A DNA stretch of 64,000 bases from the NCBI RefSeq assembly GCF_014250515.1, contig NZ_CP060202.1, forward strand, positions 3,407,001 through 3,471,000, in the 5' to 3' direction. A model generated the notes under the pieces. That model was given only the letters and a program-made list of their open reading frames with translations, was not told the origin of the DNA and made no database searches. Shown here in pieces: positions 28,484-36,685 of the stretch (the first letter of the stretch is position 1; every line of letters starts with the position of its first letter). The translations under genes were made by a program, and so were the position numbers. The stretch comes from Hymenobacter sediminicola. Lineage in GTDB: Bacteria; Bacteroidota; Bacteroidia; Cytophagales; Hymenobacteraceae.

Positions 28484-29749
28484 CTATTCCACACTGAAGC
28501 CAGCTTTTTCCAGCTCAGCCCAAAATTGTGGATAAGACTTACGCACTACCTGCGGAGCCTCGATGGTAAGTGGCCCGCGCAGTGCGAGTGGCGCGAAGGC
28601 CATAGCCATGCGGTGGTCGTGGTAGGTGGCCACGGTCTGGCCGCTCACATGAAAGTTGTCGGTACTCACACGGAAGTGGCCTTCGCTCTCCTCTGTCAGG
28701 AACGCGCCGAAATTGGCCAATTCGGTCTGGAGGGCAAAAATCCGGTCTGTTTCCTTGATGCGCAGGCTTTCCAGGCCAGTCATCAGCACGGGCACCTGCA
28801 GGGCAGCGGCTACTACGGCCACAGTTTGGGCCAGGTCAGGGCAGTCAGTGAAGTCCTGCGTGAACGGCTCGGTAACTGCAGTCTGCATGAGGCGCACGCC
28901 GTCGGTGAGGTACTCAGTAGTTACGCCCAGCTTCTCCATTATGCTTACAATGGCTTGGTCTCCTTGCCAGGAATAGCGGCGCAGCCCAGGCAGTTGGATC
29001 CAAGAGCCAGCAGGCGCCAGCGCCACCATAGTATACCAATAGCTCGCCGCCGACCAGTCCGATTCAATTGTATAGTCGGTAGGCTGATATTGGCCGGGGC
29101 GAGCTTCTACCACCGTGCCCAGGTCGCGGCAGTTGCCGCCGAAATGCTGCATTAAGGCCAGCGTCATCCGGATATAGGGACGCGAGCCAACTTTGCCCGT
29201 CAGGTGCAGGCGCAGTCCGTGCGGAAGCGTGGTTCCTATCATCAGCAGCGCGGATATGTACTGGCTGCTGATGTCGCCGCGTACGGTCAATTCAGCCATT
29301 TCTTCTGCTTCGGAAGAGGTTTCAGTATAGTGCCAGCCACGCAGCCGCAATGGCGGATACCCATCTTGACCAGCATACTCTATTTCAGCGCCGAGCTGGC
29401 GAAGGGCGTCCACGAGAATGCCTATGGGCCGCTCCTGCATCCGGGCGGTACCCGTGAGCAGGGCATGGCGGTTGGTTATAGCCAGATAAGCCGTCAGGAA
29501 GCGCATTACAGTGCCAGCATCCTCGGCGTCAACCTCCGCAGCGGCGGGGTCTGACAATAGGCGCTGCATAAGCTGCGTGTCGTTAGCATCAGACAGGTTG
29601 CTGAGCGTGCCGCCCCCGGCCAGTGCCTGTAGAATCAGGGCGCGGTTGCTTTCACTTTTGGAGGCGGGCAGTTGAGCCGTGCCTCGCAGAGGGCCGTTAG
29701 CCCAGTTGAGCGAGAGGAAAGAGTTGATGGCAATGAATCTGTGGGCCAA
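28484..29749 (-). CDS. aroA: 3-phosphoshikimate 1-carboxyvinyltransferase (EPSP synthase)
   Basis: A 421-residue enzyme of the shikimate pathway that joins phosphoenolpyruvate to shikimate-3-phosphate. Conserved parts: the shikimate-phosphate loop LPASKSESNRALILQALAG, the DAGTVMRFL segment, RPYIRMTLALM, the ESDWSAASYW stretch, LRIKETDRIFALQTEL with the catalytic Asp-Arg pair, and the C-terminal DHRMAMAFAPLAL. It starts with a short extra N-terminal strand typical of the family in Bacteroidota. It lies 60 bp downstream of aroB on the same strand and is convergent, 8 bp apart, with the metal-receptor gene. Confidence 0.95.
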   Translation of the reverse strand: MAHRFIAINSFLSLNWANGPLRGTAQLPASKSESNRALILQALAGGGTLSNLSDANDTQLMQRLLSDPAAAEVDAEDAGTVMRFLTAYLAITNRHALLTGTARMQERPIGILVDALRQLGAEIEYAGQDGYPPLRLRGWHYTETSSEAEEMAELTVRGDISSQYISALLMIGTTLPHGLRLHLTGKVGSRPYIRMTLALMQHFGGNCRDLGTVVEARPGQYQPTDYTIESDWSAASYWYTMVALAPAGSWIQLPGLRRYSWQGDQAIVSIMEKLGVTTEYLTDGVRLMQTAVTEPFTQDFTDCPDLAQTVAVVAAALQVPVLMTGLESLRIKETDRIFALQTELANFGAFLTEESEGHFRVSTDNFHVSGQTVATYHDHRMAMAFAPLALRGPLTIEAPQVVRKSYPQFWAELEKAGFSVE

Positions 29750-29809
29750 ATCATTCGTTTTGGCCGTTATTAAACAATGTACTGGCGGCTGAAGCTGATC
29801 AACGCGTAC

Positions 29810-30850
29810 CTACAGCCGGTGGTAATAGCGCAGCGAGTCCGCTAGCTCCTGTATCGTGATGGGCTGGTCGTACACACCACGCCCGATGCTGTGTAATAGA
29901 GTACAGTTGATGATGGAGCCTGCATTCTTCTTGTCCTGCCACGCGTATTCCGCAATGGCCTCGGTTTCTAATGAGACAAACTGCACCTTATCAAATACCG
30001 AAAACAGAAACGTTTCAATCTGGTCCAGCTCTTCGGTGCTTAACAGGCCTTTCTGCACCGATAGCCAAGCCTCGCACATCATCCCGGCCGCCACAGCTTC
30101 GCCGTGCAGGATTTCGCGGCCCGACTGCGTAAGCAGGTAGCTTTCCAGGGCATGCCCCACGGTATGGCCGAAATTCAGGAGCTTGCGCGGGCCAGCCTCC
30201 AGTGGATCCTGCGCCACTATTTCCGTTTTCAAAGCCACCGACGCTTCAATTGTACTGGTCCAGTCTTCCAGGAGCATGCCCGTGCGGCGCTGCACCTGGA
30301 AAGCTTCGGCATCGGCAATCAGGCTGTGCTTCACGACTTCGGCATACCCGGATTTGAGCTGGCGTGGATCCAGGGTATGTAGAAACCGTGGATCGATAAA
30401 CACACCCGCCGGCTCTTGAAATACGCCCAAGTGGTTCTTGAACCCCAGAAAATCAATACCGGTTTTGCCACCTACACTGGCATCTACCTGTGCCAGCAAA
30501 GTAGTAGGCACCTGCATAAAGCGGATGCCACGCTTATACAGCGCGGCGCAAAACCCGCCCAAATCGGTAAGTACGCCGCCACCCAGGTTTACCAGTACCG
30601 CATGCCGGTCGGCCCGGCGCTCCGTCAATTCACTCCAAACAGTTTCGCAGGACGCCAGCGTTTTTGCTTCCTCCCCTGCCGGCAGCTCGATGACAGTATG
30701 GTCACTGGGAAGGTAAGGCAGTAGCAGAGGATAGCAGAGTCGGCCGGTATTGGCATCGGTCAGCACAAATACTTGACTGATGGCAGGCTGACGCAGCATT
30801 TCGCCTAATCCTGGCAAGGCATTTGCTCCAATAGACAGGGTTTTATTCAA
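29810..30850 (-). CDS. aroB: 3-dehydroquinate synthase
   Basis: A 346-residue NAD- and zinc-dependent enzyme that makes 3-dehydroquinate from DAHP, the second step of the shikimate pathway. Recognised motifs: LPAGEEAKTLASCETVWSEL, LVNLGGGVLTDLGGFCAALYKRG (NAD-binding), MQVPTTLLAQVDASVGGKTGID, SGYAEVVKHSLIAD with the metal-binding Glu, KLLNFGHTVGHALE with metal-binding His, and HGEAVAAGM. Length and order are those of bacterial AroB. The promoter region is the 127-bp divergent gap toward the first lipoprotein gene, which contains an inverted repeat at 30940-30954. Confidence 0.96.
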   Translation of the reverse strand: MNKTLSIGANALPGLGEMLRQPAISQVFVLTDANTGRLCYPLLLPYLPSDHTVIELPAGEEAKTLASCETVWSELTERRADRHAVLVNLGGGVLTDLGGFCAALYKRGIRFMQVPTTLLAQVDASVGGKTGIDFLGFKNHLGVFQEPAGVFIDPRFLHTLDPRQLKSGYAEVVKHSLIADAEAFQVQRRTGMLLEDWTSTIEASVALKTEIVAQDPLEAGPRKLLNFGHTVGHALESYLLTQSGREILHGEAVAAGMMCEAWLSVQKGLLSTEELDQIETFLFSVFDKVQFVSLETEAIAEYAWQDKKNAGSIINCTLLHSIGRGVYDQPITIQELADSLRYYHRL

Positions 30851-30939
30851 CTTAAACTTGCTTTAAGAAAATTAATTTCAACTACCCTCCCAGGTAAAGT
30901 ACAAAAATAGCTTGCTGTGATGCAACTTTAAGGGAGCAA

Positions 30940-30954
30940 TTCTGATCATCAGAA
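30940..30954. promoter_or_regulatory. Inverted repeat in the aroB / lipoprotein divergent region
   Basis: TTCTGAT-C-ATCAGAA has perfect 7-bp arms and a single central base. It lies 23 bp upstream of the first lipoprotein ATG and 89 bp from the aroB start, a plausible operator position for one or both genes. Confidence 0.35.
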
Positions 30955-30977
30955 CGAAACTTACAACCTATTAGATT

Positions 30978-31433
30978 ATGCTATTTTCTACTACTCGAAT
31001 TTTGCTGGTTGCGGCACTGGCAGTATGCTTGTTTTCAAGTGCTTGTAGCCGGGATGCTATGCCGCCGATGGAGCAACAGCTAGTTGGTCGATGGGAGTGG
31101 CAGCAGACATCTGGCGGTAGTGAAGCGGTTCTTACCCCAACCAACACAGGCCATCAAATGATTGTAGAATTTGACCGGCGTGGTCGGGCGCGCTTCTACC
31201 AGGATGGCAACCTGACAAGTGCCGCCGCTTTTACCGTACGGCACTTCCGGGGTGGGTTCCGTCGGTCGGGCCGCCACGTCATTCTTTATCGTGGCTATGA
31301 AGGCAGCCAGTACTATTCTGTAGCTGGCAATACCTTGTATTTGCAGGAAATGCGCGGCAAAGCTGCCCGCCACAGCTATACCCGGCTCCCATCCGATAAT
31401 GCTGTTTCTACTGTCATGCCACGGCCGCTGTAG
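30978..31433 (+). CDS. Lipoprotein with GxWEW domain, copy 1 of 3
   Basis: A 151-residue lipoprotein: hydrophobic N-terminus (LLVAALAVCLFSSAC) with the lipidated Cys at about residue 23. The mature part is a single small beta domain that starts LVGRWEWQQTSGG, then has TPTNTGHQMIVEFDRRGRA and ARFYQDGNL. The same frame of motifs occurs in the next two genes, so the three are paralogues. A lipocalin-like or similar beta-barrel fold is likely from the pattern (Gly-x-Trp near the N-terminus), but no ligand is indicated. It lies between aroB and the DAHP synthase-chorismate mutase gene, on the opposite strand. Confidence 0.75.
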   Translation: MLFSTTRILLVAALAVCLFSSACSRDAMPPMEQQLVGRWEWQQTSGGSEAVLTPTNTGHQMIVEFDRRGRARFYQDGNLTSAAAFTVRHFRGGFRRSGRHVILYRGYEGSQYYSVAGNTLYLQEMRGKAARHSYTRLPSDNAVSTVMPRPL

Positions 31434-31498
31434 TTTTTCGCCTTTGTCTGCAACTTTCTGCATTGTATGCAACTCCTACTGTATATCTATGCTTCCCT

Positions 31499-31900
31499 AT
31501 GCAACCAACCCGACTTCTGCCTGCGCTAGTATTGCTCTGCTGCCTGAGTAGCGGCTGTAAAAAAGAAGAAGCGGCTCCTAGCCGAGCAGATCTGCGAGGT
31601 AGCTGGGAGTGGAAGAGCAGCTTTTGTGGCTGGAGCGGTGCTAGCTCTCCTGCTACCACTGGTTACACCGAAGTATTGTTGCTGGACTTCACAGGAAGGG
31701 CGCAACTCTACCGGAACGGGGTTCTGCAGTCTAATACCACTTACACACTTACCCGCCATTATTCAGCCCTAGGTCAGGAAACGGCGGATTACATCAGCTT
31801 CGACAATCGGGAGCTTCGGTTCAGAATCCAGAACAACACGCTGACCCTATCAGAGGAAACCGCCGATGGCTGCAGCAGCTCCTATGTGCGGGCAAATTAA
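31499..31900 (+). CDS. Lipoprotein with GxWEW domain, copy 2 of 3
   Basis: A 133-residue lipoprotein. The ATG at 31499 (MQPTRLLPALVLLCCLSSGC) gives a normal lipoprotein signal with Cys20; the earlier ATG at 31463 adds 12 residues. The mature domain repeats the pattern of copy 1: LRGSWEWKSSFCG, SPATTGYTEVLLLDFTGRA, LYRNGVLQSNTTYTL. It is shorter at the C-terminus and has two Cys in the domain that may form a disulfide. It starts 65 bp after copy 1 and ends 12 bp before copy 3. Confidence 0.75.
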   Translation: MQPTRLLPALVLLCCLSSGCKKEEAAPSRADLRGSWEWKSSFCGWSGASSPATTGYTEVLLLDFTGRAQLYRNGVLQSNTTYTLTRHYSALGQETADYISFDNRELRFRIQNNTLTLSEETADGCSSSYVRAN

Positions 31901-31912
31901 TAGCAACTACAA

Positions 31913-32407
31913 ATGGCTACTCGCATGCTAAAACGCTTTACCTCCGCTACGTTTCTTGCCGTAATCTGCCTGACCAACATGGCAGCTTTGTGCTGCCGTC
32001 CCACAGAGCCGGGCAACCTACCTGCCAACTTCGATGTGCTGGCGCAAGATCAGGGCTATTGGGAATGGGAGCGAAATGTAACCGAAGGGCCGGTTGTTTC
32101 GCCAACTACAACGGGGTTTTCACGCCAACTCGTTTTCGGGGCCGATGGGCAGCTCACTATCCGCCACAACGGGCAGGTTCAAAGCCAGATTTCGTATCAG
32201 CTATCCACCGGCACTTTCCCCCGGTGTGGCACTCCACAGCCGGTGTTTTCCCTAGTCACGTTTACTCCCGAGCCACAGGTGCCTAATAACGAGCGAAAAT
32301 CTTATACGGTGGAGAGTACACCTGCTGGCCGCACACTGTCCCTGATTGGGGAAGATGCCTGCGTAGATGGTGGCTACTACGAATCCTACACTTGGCACGA
32401 GGAATAG
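31913..32407 (+). CDS. Lipoprotein with GxWEW domain, copy 3 of 3
   Basis: A 164-residue lipoprotein with a signal ending in MAALCC (lipid site at Cys27 or Cys28); the ATG at 31925 is an alternative start. The mature domain shows QGYWEWERNVTEG, SPTTTGFSRQLVFGADGQL and RHNGQVQSQISYQL, the same layout as copies 1 and 2. A Cys pair (PRCGTP and EDACVDGG) is likely to be disulfide-linked. It ends 5 bp before the convergent stop of the DAHP synthase-chorismate mutase gene. Confidence 0.75.
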   Translation: MATRMLKRFTSATFLAVICLTNMAALCCRPTEPGNLPANFDVLAQDQGYWEWERNVTEGPVVSPTTTGFSRQLVFGADGQLTIRHNGQVQSQISYQLSTGTFPRCGTPQPVFSLVTFTPEPQVPNNERKSYTVESTPAGRTLSLIGEDACVDGGYYESYTWHEE

Positions 32408-32412
32408 CTGTC

Positions 32413-33510
32413 CTATTCGGGCCGTTGCATAATCTCAGTTTGCCGCCGAATGCTCTCTACATGAATCAGCTTGTAGAGCTCCGCTACAAACTTTTCGTTT
32501 ACACCAGCCCGCTTCGCCCATTCGGGCCGCGACGTGAAGATGTCGTTCCAACGGTCCAGCTGCAGAATCTTCACATTATTCTCCTTCTTGTACTCGGCCA
32601 GCTCCCCTACTAGGGCCATACGGCGGGCAAGCGCCTCAATAATTTCGCGGTCTGCCACATCCATCTTGTGGCGCAGCTCTTCCGCTTTGTTGAGGTATTC
32701 CGCGTTATTAGACGACCGGTAGCGGTATTTCAACTCGCTTAGTATCTCGCCTAAGCGCTGAGGTGTTACTTGCTGCTCGGCATCCGAGAGGGCACGGTCG
32801 GGGTTCGGATGTGTTTCAATCATCAGCCCATCATAGTCCAGATCTAGGGCTTTTTGGGCGATAGGTAATAGTAGGTCGCGACGCCCCCCGATGTGACTGG
32901 GGTCGCAGATAAGCGGAATGTGCGGGAAGCGCGTTTTCAGTTCGATGGGCAGCATCCAGGTAGGCGCATTGCGGTACCGGGAAGGAGCAAATGTGCTAAA
33001 GCCACGGTGTATAGCCGCCAGATCGGTGATACCTGCTCGCTCCAGCCGCTCCAATGCACCGGCCCACAGCGCTACATCGGGATTTACGGGGTTTTTCACC
33101 ATCACCGGCACGCCAGTACCGGCTAGCGCATCGGCCAGCTCCTGCACCGCAAACGGATTTACAGTTGTGCGAGCACCTATCCAGAGAACATTAATACCGT
33201 GAGCCAATGCTTCCTCAACGTGGCGAGGCGTTGCTACCTCAATGGCCGTAGGCAGGCCAGTTTCAGTTGTTACGCGCTGTAGCCAGGGCAACGCTACACT
33301 GCCCATTCCCTCAAAAGAGCCAGGGCGGGTGCGAGGCTTCCAGATGCCTGCCCGAAACAGGTCTATGTTGCCCAGCGCTTGTAGCCCCCGCGCGGTGGTC
33401 ATCACCTGCTCTTCTGTTTCGGCAGAGCAAGGCCCCGCAATCAACAGTGGATTACCTTTTGCGGCGAGGCGACGGGTGAAAAAAGTATCAGTGGCGGGCA
33501 GGGCGTTCAT
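32413..33510 (-). CDS. Bifunctional DAHP synthase / chorismate mutase
   Basis: A 365-residue fusion of two aromatic pathway enzymes. Residues 1-260 are a type I DAHP synthase of the KDPG/AroG-beta class (LLIAGPCSAETEEQV, FRAGIWKPRTRPGSFEGMG, LPTAIEVATPRHVEEAL, LICDPSHIGGRRDLLLPIA, MIETHPNPDRALSDAEQQ), which joins PEP and erythrose-4-phosphate. Residues 275-365 are an AroQ-type helical chorismate mutase (LRHKMDVADREIIEALARRM, LVGELAEYKKENNVKI). The chorismate mutase part often acts as an allosteric sensor of prephenate or phenylalanine. The gene is on the same strand as aroB and aroA but separated from them by the lipoprotein triplet. Confidence 0.95.
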   Translation of the reverse strand: MNALPATDTFFTRRLAAKGNPLLIAGPCSAETEEQVMTTARGLQALGNIDLFRAGIWKPRTRPGSFEGMGSVALPWLQRVTTETGLPTAIEVATPRHVEEALAHGINVLWIGARTTVNPFAVQELADALAGTGVPVMVKNPVNPDVALWAGALERLERAGITDLAAIHRGFSTFAPSRYRNAPTWMLPIELKTRFPHIPLICDPSHIGGRRDLLLPIAQKALDLDYDGLMIETHPNPDRALSDAEQQVTPQRLGEILSELKYRYRSSNNAEYLNKAEELRHKMDVADREIIEALARRMALVGELAEYKKENNVKILQLDRWNDIFTSRPEWAKRAGVNEKFVAELYKLIHVESIRRQTEIMQRPE

Positions 33511-33618
33511 AGGAGCGGTAGAGAAGAAAACGAAAGGGCTGAAACGGCGGCAAAGCGGAATGAAACCTGACGAAACTACGTTGGCAGTAGCTGGCCGCCG
33601 AAGTAACCAGGCCCGTTC

Positions 33619-33643
33619 AACCGTTGTTTAACGGTTATATTTG
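33619..33643 (+). promoter_or_regulatory. Inverted repeat overlapping the -7 box of the proline dehydrogenase gene
   Basis: AACCGTT-GTTT-AACGGTT (33619-33636) is a perfect 7-bp inverted repeat whose last base overlaps TATATTTG (33636-33643), an exact TAnnTTTG -7 match, 34 bp before the ATG at 33678. The position fits an operator that blocks or activates the promoter. Confidence 0.45.
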
Positions 33644-33677
33644 CCTTTCCAAACCACCCGCCCAAAGCTACTATCTG

Positions 33678-34868
33678 ATGCCCACAACCCAAGCCCCACC
33701 CATCTCCTTCGACGATACAGCCGTAGCCTTCGCCTCTAAATCTGATGCCGAACTGCGGAAGATGTACGCGCTGTTTGCTGCCATGAACAACAACGTGCTG
33801 GTAAAAACTGGTGGGGGCCTCATGAAAACCGCTCTGAAGTGGCAGCTACCCGGCACCAAATTCCTGATTAAGAAGTCAATTTTCAGTCAGTTTTGCGGAG
33901 GCGAGACCATCCAAGAGTGCATTCCTGTTATCGGGGAACTAGGCCGTTACCAGATAGGCACCATTCTGGATTATTCGGTGGAAGGTGAGGGCAGCGACAA
34001 AAGCTTCGACCACACCCGCGACGAAATTCTGGCCACTATTGATCTGGCTCACCGCTCTACCCACATTCCGTTTTCGGTATTTAAAGTAACCGGGCTAGCT
34101 GACAGTGCGCTGCTGGAGAAAGTGCAGGCAGGCAAGCATCTGACGGTTACTGAGCAGGCCAGTTACGAGCGGGCTCACGCCCGCGTAGACGCTATTTGCC
34201 AGCGCGCTCATCAATATGGTGTGCGGGTGTTTGTGGATGCTGAAGAAAGCTGGTTTCAGGAAACCATCGACAATCTGGCCTACGAAATGATGCGCAAGTA
34301 TAACCGCGAATCGGCCATTGTCTGGAACACCTACCAGCTTTACCGCCAAGACCGTCTTGAGGCAATTAAGGAGGCCTACGCCGATGCAAAGAAGGAGGGA
34401 TATTTCCTGGGTGGCAAGCTTGTGCGGGGTGCATATATGGAGAAAGAGGCGCGCGTAGCAGCCCAGCGTGGCTACCCCAATCCAATCAACCCCAGCAAGC
34501 AGGCCACCGATGACTTGTACGATGAAGCCTTGCGCTACTGCGTAGCCCACGTAGAACGCATCAGCATTTGTGCCGGCACTCACAATGAGGCTAGTTCCCG
34601 CCTCCTGACGGAACTGATGCAGGAGCATGACCTACAACCCGGCGACCCTCGCATCTGGTTTGCGCAGCTGTATGGCATGAGCGACAACCTGAGTTATAAC
34701 CTAGCTTATGCGGGCTACAACACAGCCAAGTATGTACCCTACGGTCCCGTTGATGCAGTAATGCCTTATTTGCTACGGCGGGCCGATGAAAATACTGCCA
34801 TTGCCGGCCAGAGTAGCCGAGAGTTCCTGCTCATTCAGAAAGAGATACGCCGCCGCCAGAGCCGCTAG
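33678..34868 (+). CDS. Proline dehydrogenase
   Basis: A 396-residue monofunctional FAD enzyme that oxidises proline to pyrroline-5-carboxylate. The start at 33678 (MPTTQAPPISFDDTAVAF) is typical; the upstream ATG at 33624 lies in the promoter. Conserved segments are FVDAEESWFQETIDNLAYEM, SAIVWNTYQLYRQD, GGKLVRGAYMEKEARVA, CAGTHNEASS, FAQLYGMSDNL and the C-terminal YGPVDAVMPYLLRRADEN. There is no aldehyde dehydrogenase or DNA-binding part, unlike PutA. P5C dehydrogenase is not encoded nearby. A palindrome in the promoter suggests specific control, perhaps by proline. Confidence 0.93.
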   Translation: MPTTQAPPISFDDTAVAFASKSDAELRKMYALFAAMNNNVLVKTGGGLMKTALKWQLPGTKFLIKKSIFSQFCGGETIQECIPVIGELGRYQIGTILDYSVEGEGSDKSFDHTRDEILATIDLAHRSTHIPFSVFKVTGLADSALLEKVQAGKHLTVTEQASYERAHARVDAICQRAHQYGVRVFVDAEESWFQETIDNLAYEMMRKYNRESAIVWNTYQLYRQDRLEAIKEAYADAKKEGYFLGGKLVRGAYMEKEARVAAQRGYPNPINPSKQATDDLYDEALRYCVAHVERISICAGTHNEASSRLLTELMQEHDLQPGDPRIWFAQLYGMSDNLSYNLAYAGYNTAKYVPYGPVDAVMPYLLRRADENTAIAGQSSREFLLIQKEIRRRQSR

Positions 34869-34908
34869 TATAATTCTATTCAGTTGGTACGGTTTTGGGT
34901 AGCAAGGG

Positions 34909-34948
34909 CCGCTGCTTCACAAAATGTGAAGCAGCGGACTTTTTTTTC
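34909..34948 (+). terminator. Terminator after proline dehydrogenase
   Basis: Perfect arms CCGCTGCTTCACA and TGTGAAGCAGCGG, 3-nt loop, then a T run of eight. Confidence 0.9.
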
Positions 34949-34982
34949 CTATTTTCCGCTCCTGTACTCCACACCAACCACC

Positions 34983-35357
34983 ATGTTCGGCCGAATTCGC
35001 AGCCATTTGATCCGCTTTGCCCGCCACCAGGTAGGTACTGTCAGCTACCTAAACTTAGTGCAGGAAGCTGAACTAGGGCTTAATCTGGAAATCTCCCACG
35101 AAAAAAGCCGGCTCAATGAGTTGCTGGCAGAAATTTCTGAACAAGAATTTGCTGCCGGCCGCCCTATCATCAGTTGCCTAGTTAAGGTAGAAGGCTCCAA
35201 AGGACAGGGCGACAATTTTTACAAGCTGTGCGAACGTCTCGGTTTAGGAGAATGGCGTACCCTCAAACAGCAGGAAGACTTCCTGAAAAATATGCGCCGA
35301 GAATGCCGCGCGTTCTGGCAGGACGAGCGGAATTTCGAACAGTTTGGGCAAAAGTAG
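34983..35357 (+). CDS. Small soluble protein of unknown function, 124 aa
   Basis: A 124-residue protein starting MFGRIRSHLIRFARHQVG at 34983, after the terminator of the previous gene; the open frame from 34884 crosses that terminator and was not used. Residues 55-100 read LLAEISEQEFAAGRPIISCL, then VKVEGSKGQGDNFYKLCERL. This resembles a family of about 120-residue Bacteroidota proteins with the pattern EISE-x(5)-GRP-x-(L/I)-S-x-x-V-x(4)-G-x-G-F. I know of no established function for it. Codon use matches the neighbours. Confidence 0.7.
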   Translation: MFGRIRSHLIRFARHQVGTVSYLNLVQEAELGLNLEISHEKSRLNELLAEISEQEFAAGRPIISCLVKVEGSKGQGDNFYKLCERLGLGEWRTLKQQEDFLKNMRRECRAFWQDERNFEQFGQK

Positions 35358-35422
35358 ACTGATTGGATAGAGCTGAACAGTAAGAAATAAGGAAAGAGAA
35401 ATATTGACCTGGCCCGAATTTT

Positions 35423-35440
35423 TTGTGTAACCCCACACAA
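35423..35440. promoter_or_regulatory. Inverted repeat upstream of the stress protein gene
   Basis: TTGTGT-AACCCC-ACACAA is a perfect 6-bp inverted repeat 95 bp before the ATG at 35535. There is no T run, so an operator is more likely than a terminator. Confidence 0.3.
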
Positions 35441-35534
35441 CAGGTCGCGTTTAGTACTGCAGATCCAGGCGCAACTCCACCTACTCCTGTGCCGGATTTA
35501 CTTTCCTTCTTTTTTCAAATTAACTCTCCCACTC

Positions 35535-36365
35535 ATGAACACTAACGATTCGAACAACCCGCTGAATTCAGGTACTGGCTCAGGTGCTAACTATGGCACT
35601 GGCTCTGCTGGCTCCGGCTACGGCACGGGCAGCGGCTCTACCTCTAGCGGCAATATGGGTAATTCTAGCACTGGCAACTCAAGCATCGGTAACGATGATA
35701 GCGCACATCATGACTACAGCGCCACTCAGAAAGGTGCTGCAGTAGCTGGCACTGCTGGTGCAGTAGTAGGTTCCGGTGTAGATGCCGTTCAAAACGCCGC
35801 TGGTGATGCAGCTCGCGCTGTAACAGGTAGCAACACTACCTACGGTTCGGGCAGCAGCTACACGACCGGCATGTTCCGTGACCGTGACAGCGCTGAGAAA
35901 GCCTACACGTCGCTGTCGTCGCGTGGTTATTCTAAAGACGACGTGAACCTGTTGATGTCGGACGAGACTCGCAAGAAGCATTTCGGTGAAAACACTGTCG
36001 ACACTGACTTGGGCGATAAGGCCATGGAAGGTGCTGGTGTAGGCTCAGCCATTGGTGGCACAGCAGGTGCCGTAATTGGTGCTATTGCCGCTATCGGTAC
36101 TTCGGTTGCACTCCCAGGCCTGGGCCTCGTAATTGCTGGTCCGCTGGCAGCTGCTTTGGCTGGCGCTGGTGCCGGTGGCCTCACGGGTGGTCTAGTAGGC
36201 GCACTGGTAGGTTCGGGTATCCCAGAGGAGCACGCTGTTGAGTACGAAAACGACGTTAAAAACGGCGGTATCGTGATGGGTGTACGTCCTCGTAACGAAG
36301 AAGACGCCCGTTACTTCGAAGAAGAATTCCGTCGTAACAACGGCGACAAAGTACGCCGCTACTAA
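35535..36365 (+). CDS. General stress protein with GSP17M-like domain and Gly/Ala-rich membrane region
   Basis: A 276-residue protein. Residues 1-60 are low-complexity Gly/Ser/Thr/Asn, with many short GTGS-type repeats. A central general stress protein 17M-like (YflT) segment follows at about 112-165: GMFRDRDSAEKAYTSLSSRG and DVNLLMSDETRKKHF. Residues 165-235 are Gly/Ala-rich and form two or three membrane-inserting helices (GSAIGGTAGAVIGAIAAIGT and LVIAGPLAAALAGAGAGG), then a C-terminal domain (GIPEEHAVEYENDVKNGGIV, VRPRNEEDARYFEEEFR). Such proteins are induced by osmotic or oxidative stress in other bacteria. The codon use is more AT-biased than that of the neighbouring genes. A terminator follows 17 bp after the stop. 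Confidence 0.8.
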   Translation: MNTNDSNNPLNSGTGSGANYGTGSAGSGYGTGSGSTSSGNMGNSSTGNSSIGNDDSAHHDYSATQKGAAVAGTAGAVVGSGVDAVQNAAGDAARAVTGSNTTYGSGSSYTTGMFRDRDSAEKAYTSLSSRGYSKDDVNLLMSDETRKKHFGENTVDTDLGDKAMEGAGVGSAIGGTAGAVIGAIAAIGTSVALPGLGLVIAGPLAAALAGAGAGGLTGGLVGALVGSGIPEEHAVEYENDVKNGGIVMGVRPRNEEDARYFEEEFRRNNGDKVRRY

Positions 36366-36382
36366 GCTAGAGGTGCTTAAGT

Positions 36383-36419
36383 AAAAAGGCCCTTCCCTAA
36401 TCGGGGAGGGCCTTTTTTT
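36383..36419 (+). terminator. Terminator of the stress protein gene
   Basis: AAAAAGGCCCTTCCC and GGGAGGGCCTTTTTTT form a hairpin with a T run. The following 266 bp up to the protease gene hold only its promoter region, with no other feature seen. Confidence 0.85.
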
Positions 36420-36650
36420 GTATACTGGTCCAAGCCAAAAATTTCAAAAGGAAAACTTGGCATGCCTACAAATCTGGCCCGGTTTTTAGCAGGATATTAT
36501 AGCAGAAACCCATGCAACTCCGTCTATCGGATTAGCGCCTTTCTGCCAGAGGTCTTGCTCAGCAGTATGGCACTTAATAGATGCCATTCGGGGTTTTATA
36601 GTAGAACCAGGGCCTCTACCTAGCCGTACGGGTTCAGAACGGCTTTTGTG

Positions 36651-36658
36651 TACATTTG
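36651..36658 (+). promoter_or_regulatory. Candidate -7 box before the tail-specific protease gene
   Basis: TACATTTG matches TAnnTTTG exactly and lies 28 bp before the ATG at 36686. No clear -33 TTG is present at the usual spacing. Confidence 0.4.
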
Positions 36659-36685
36659 ATTTTCCTCCATTTCACCCGACTTTCC

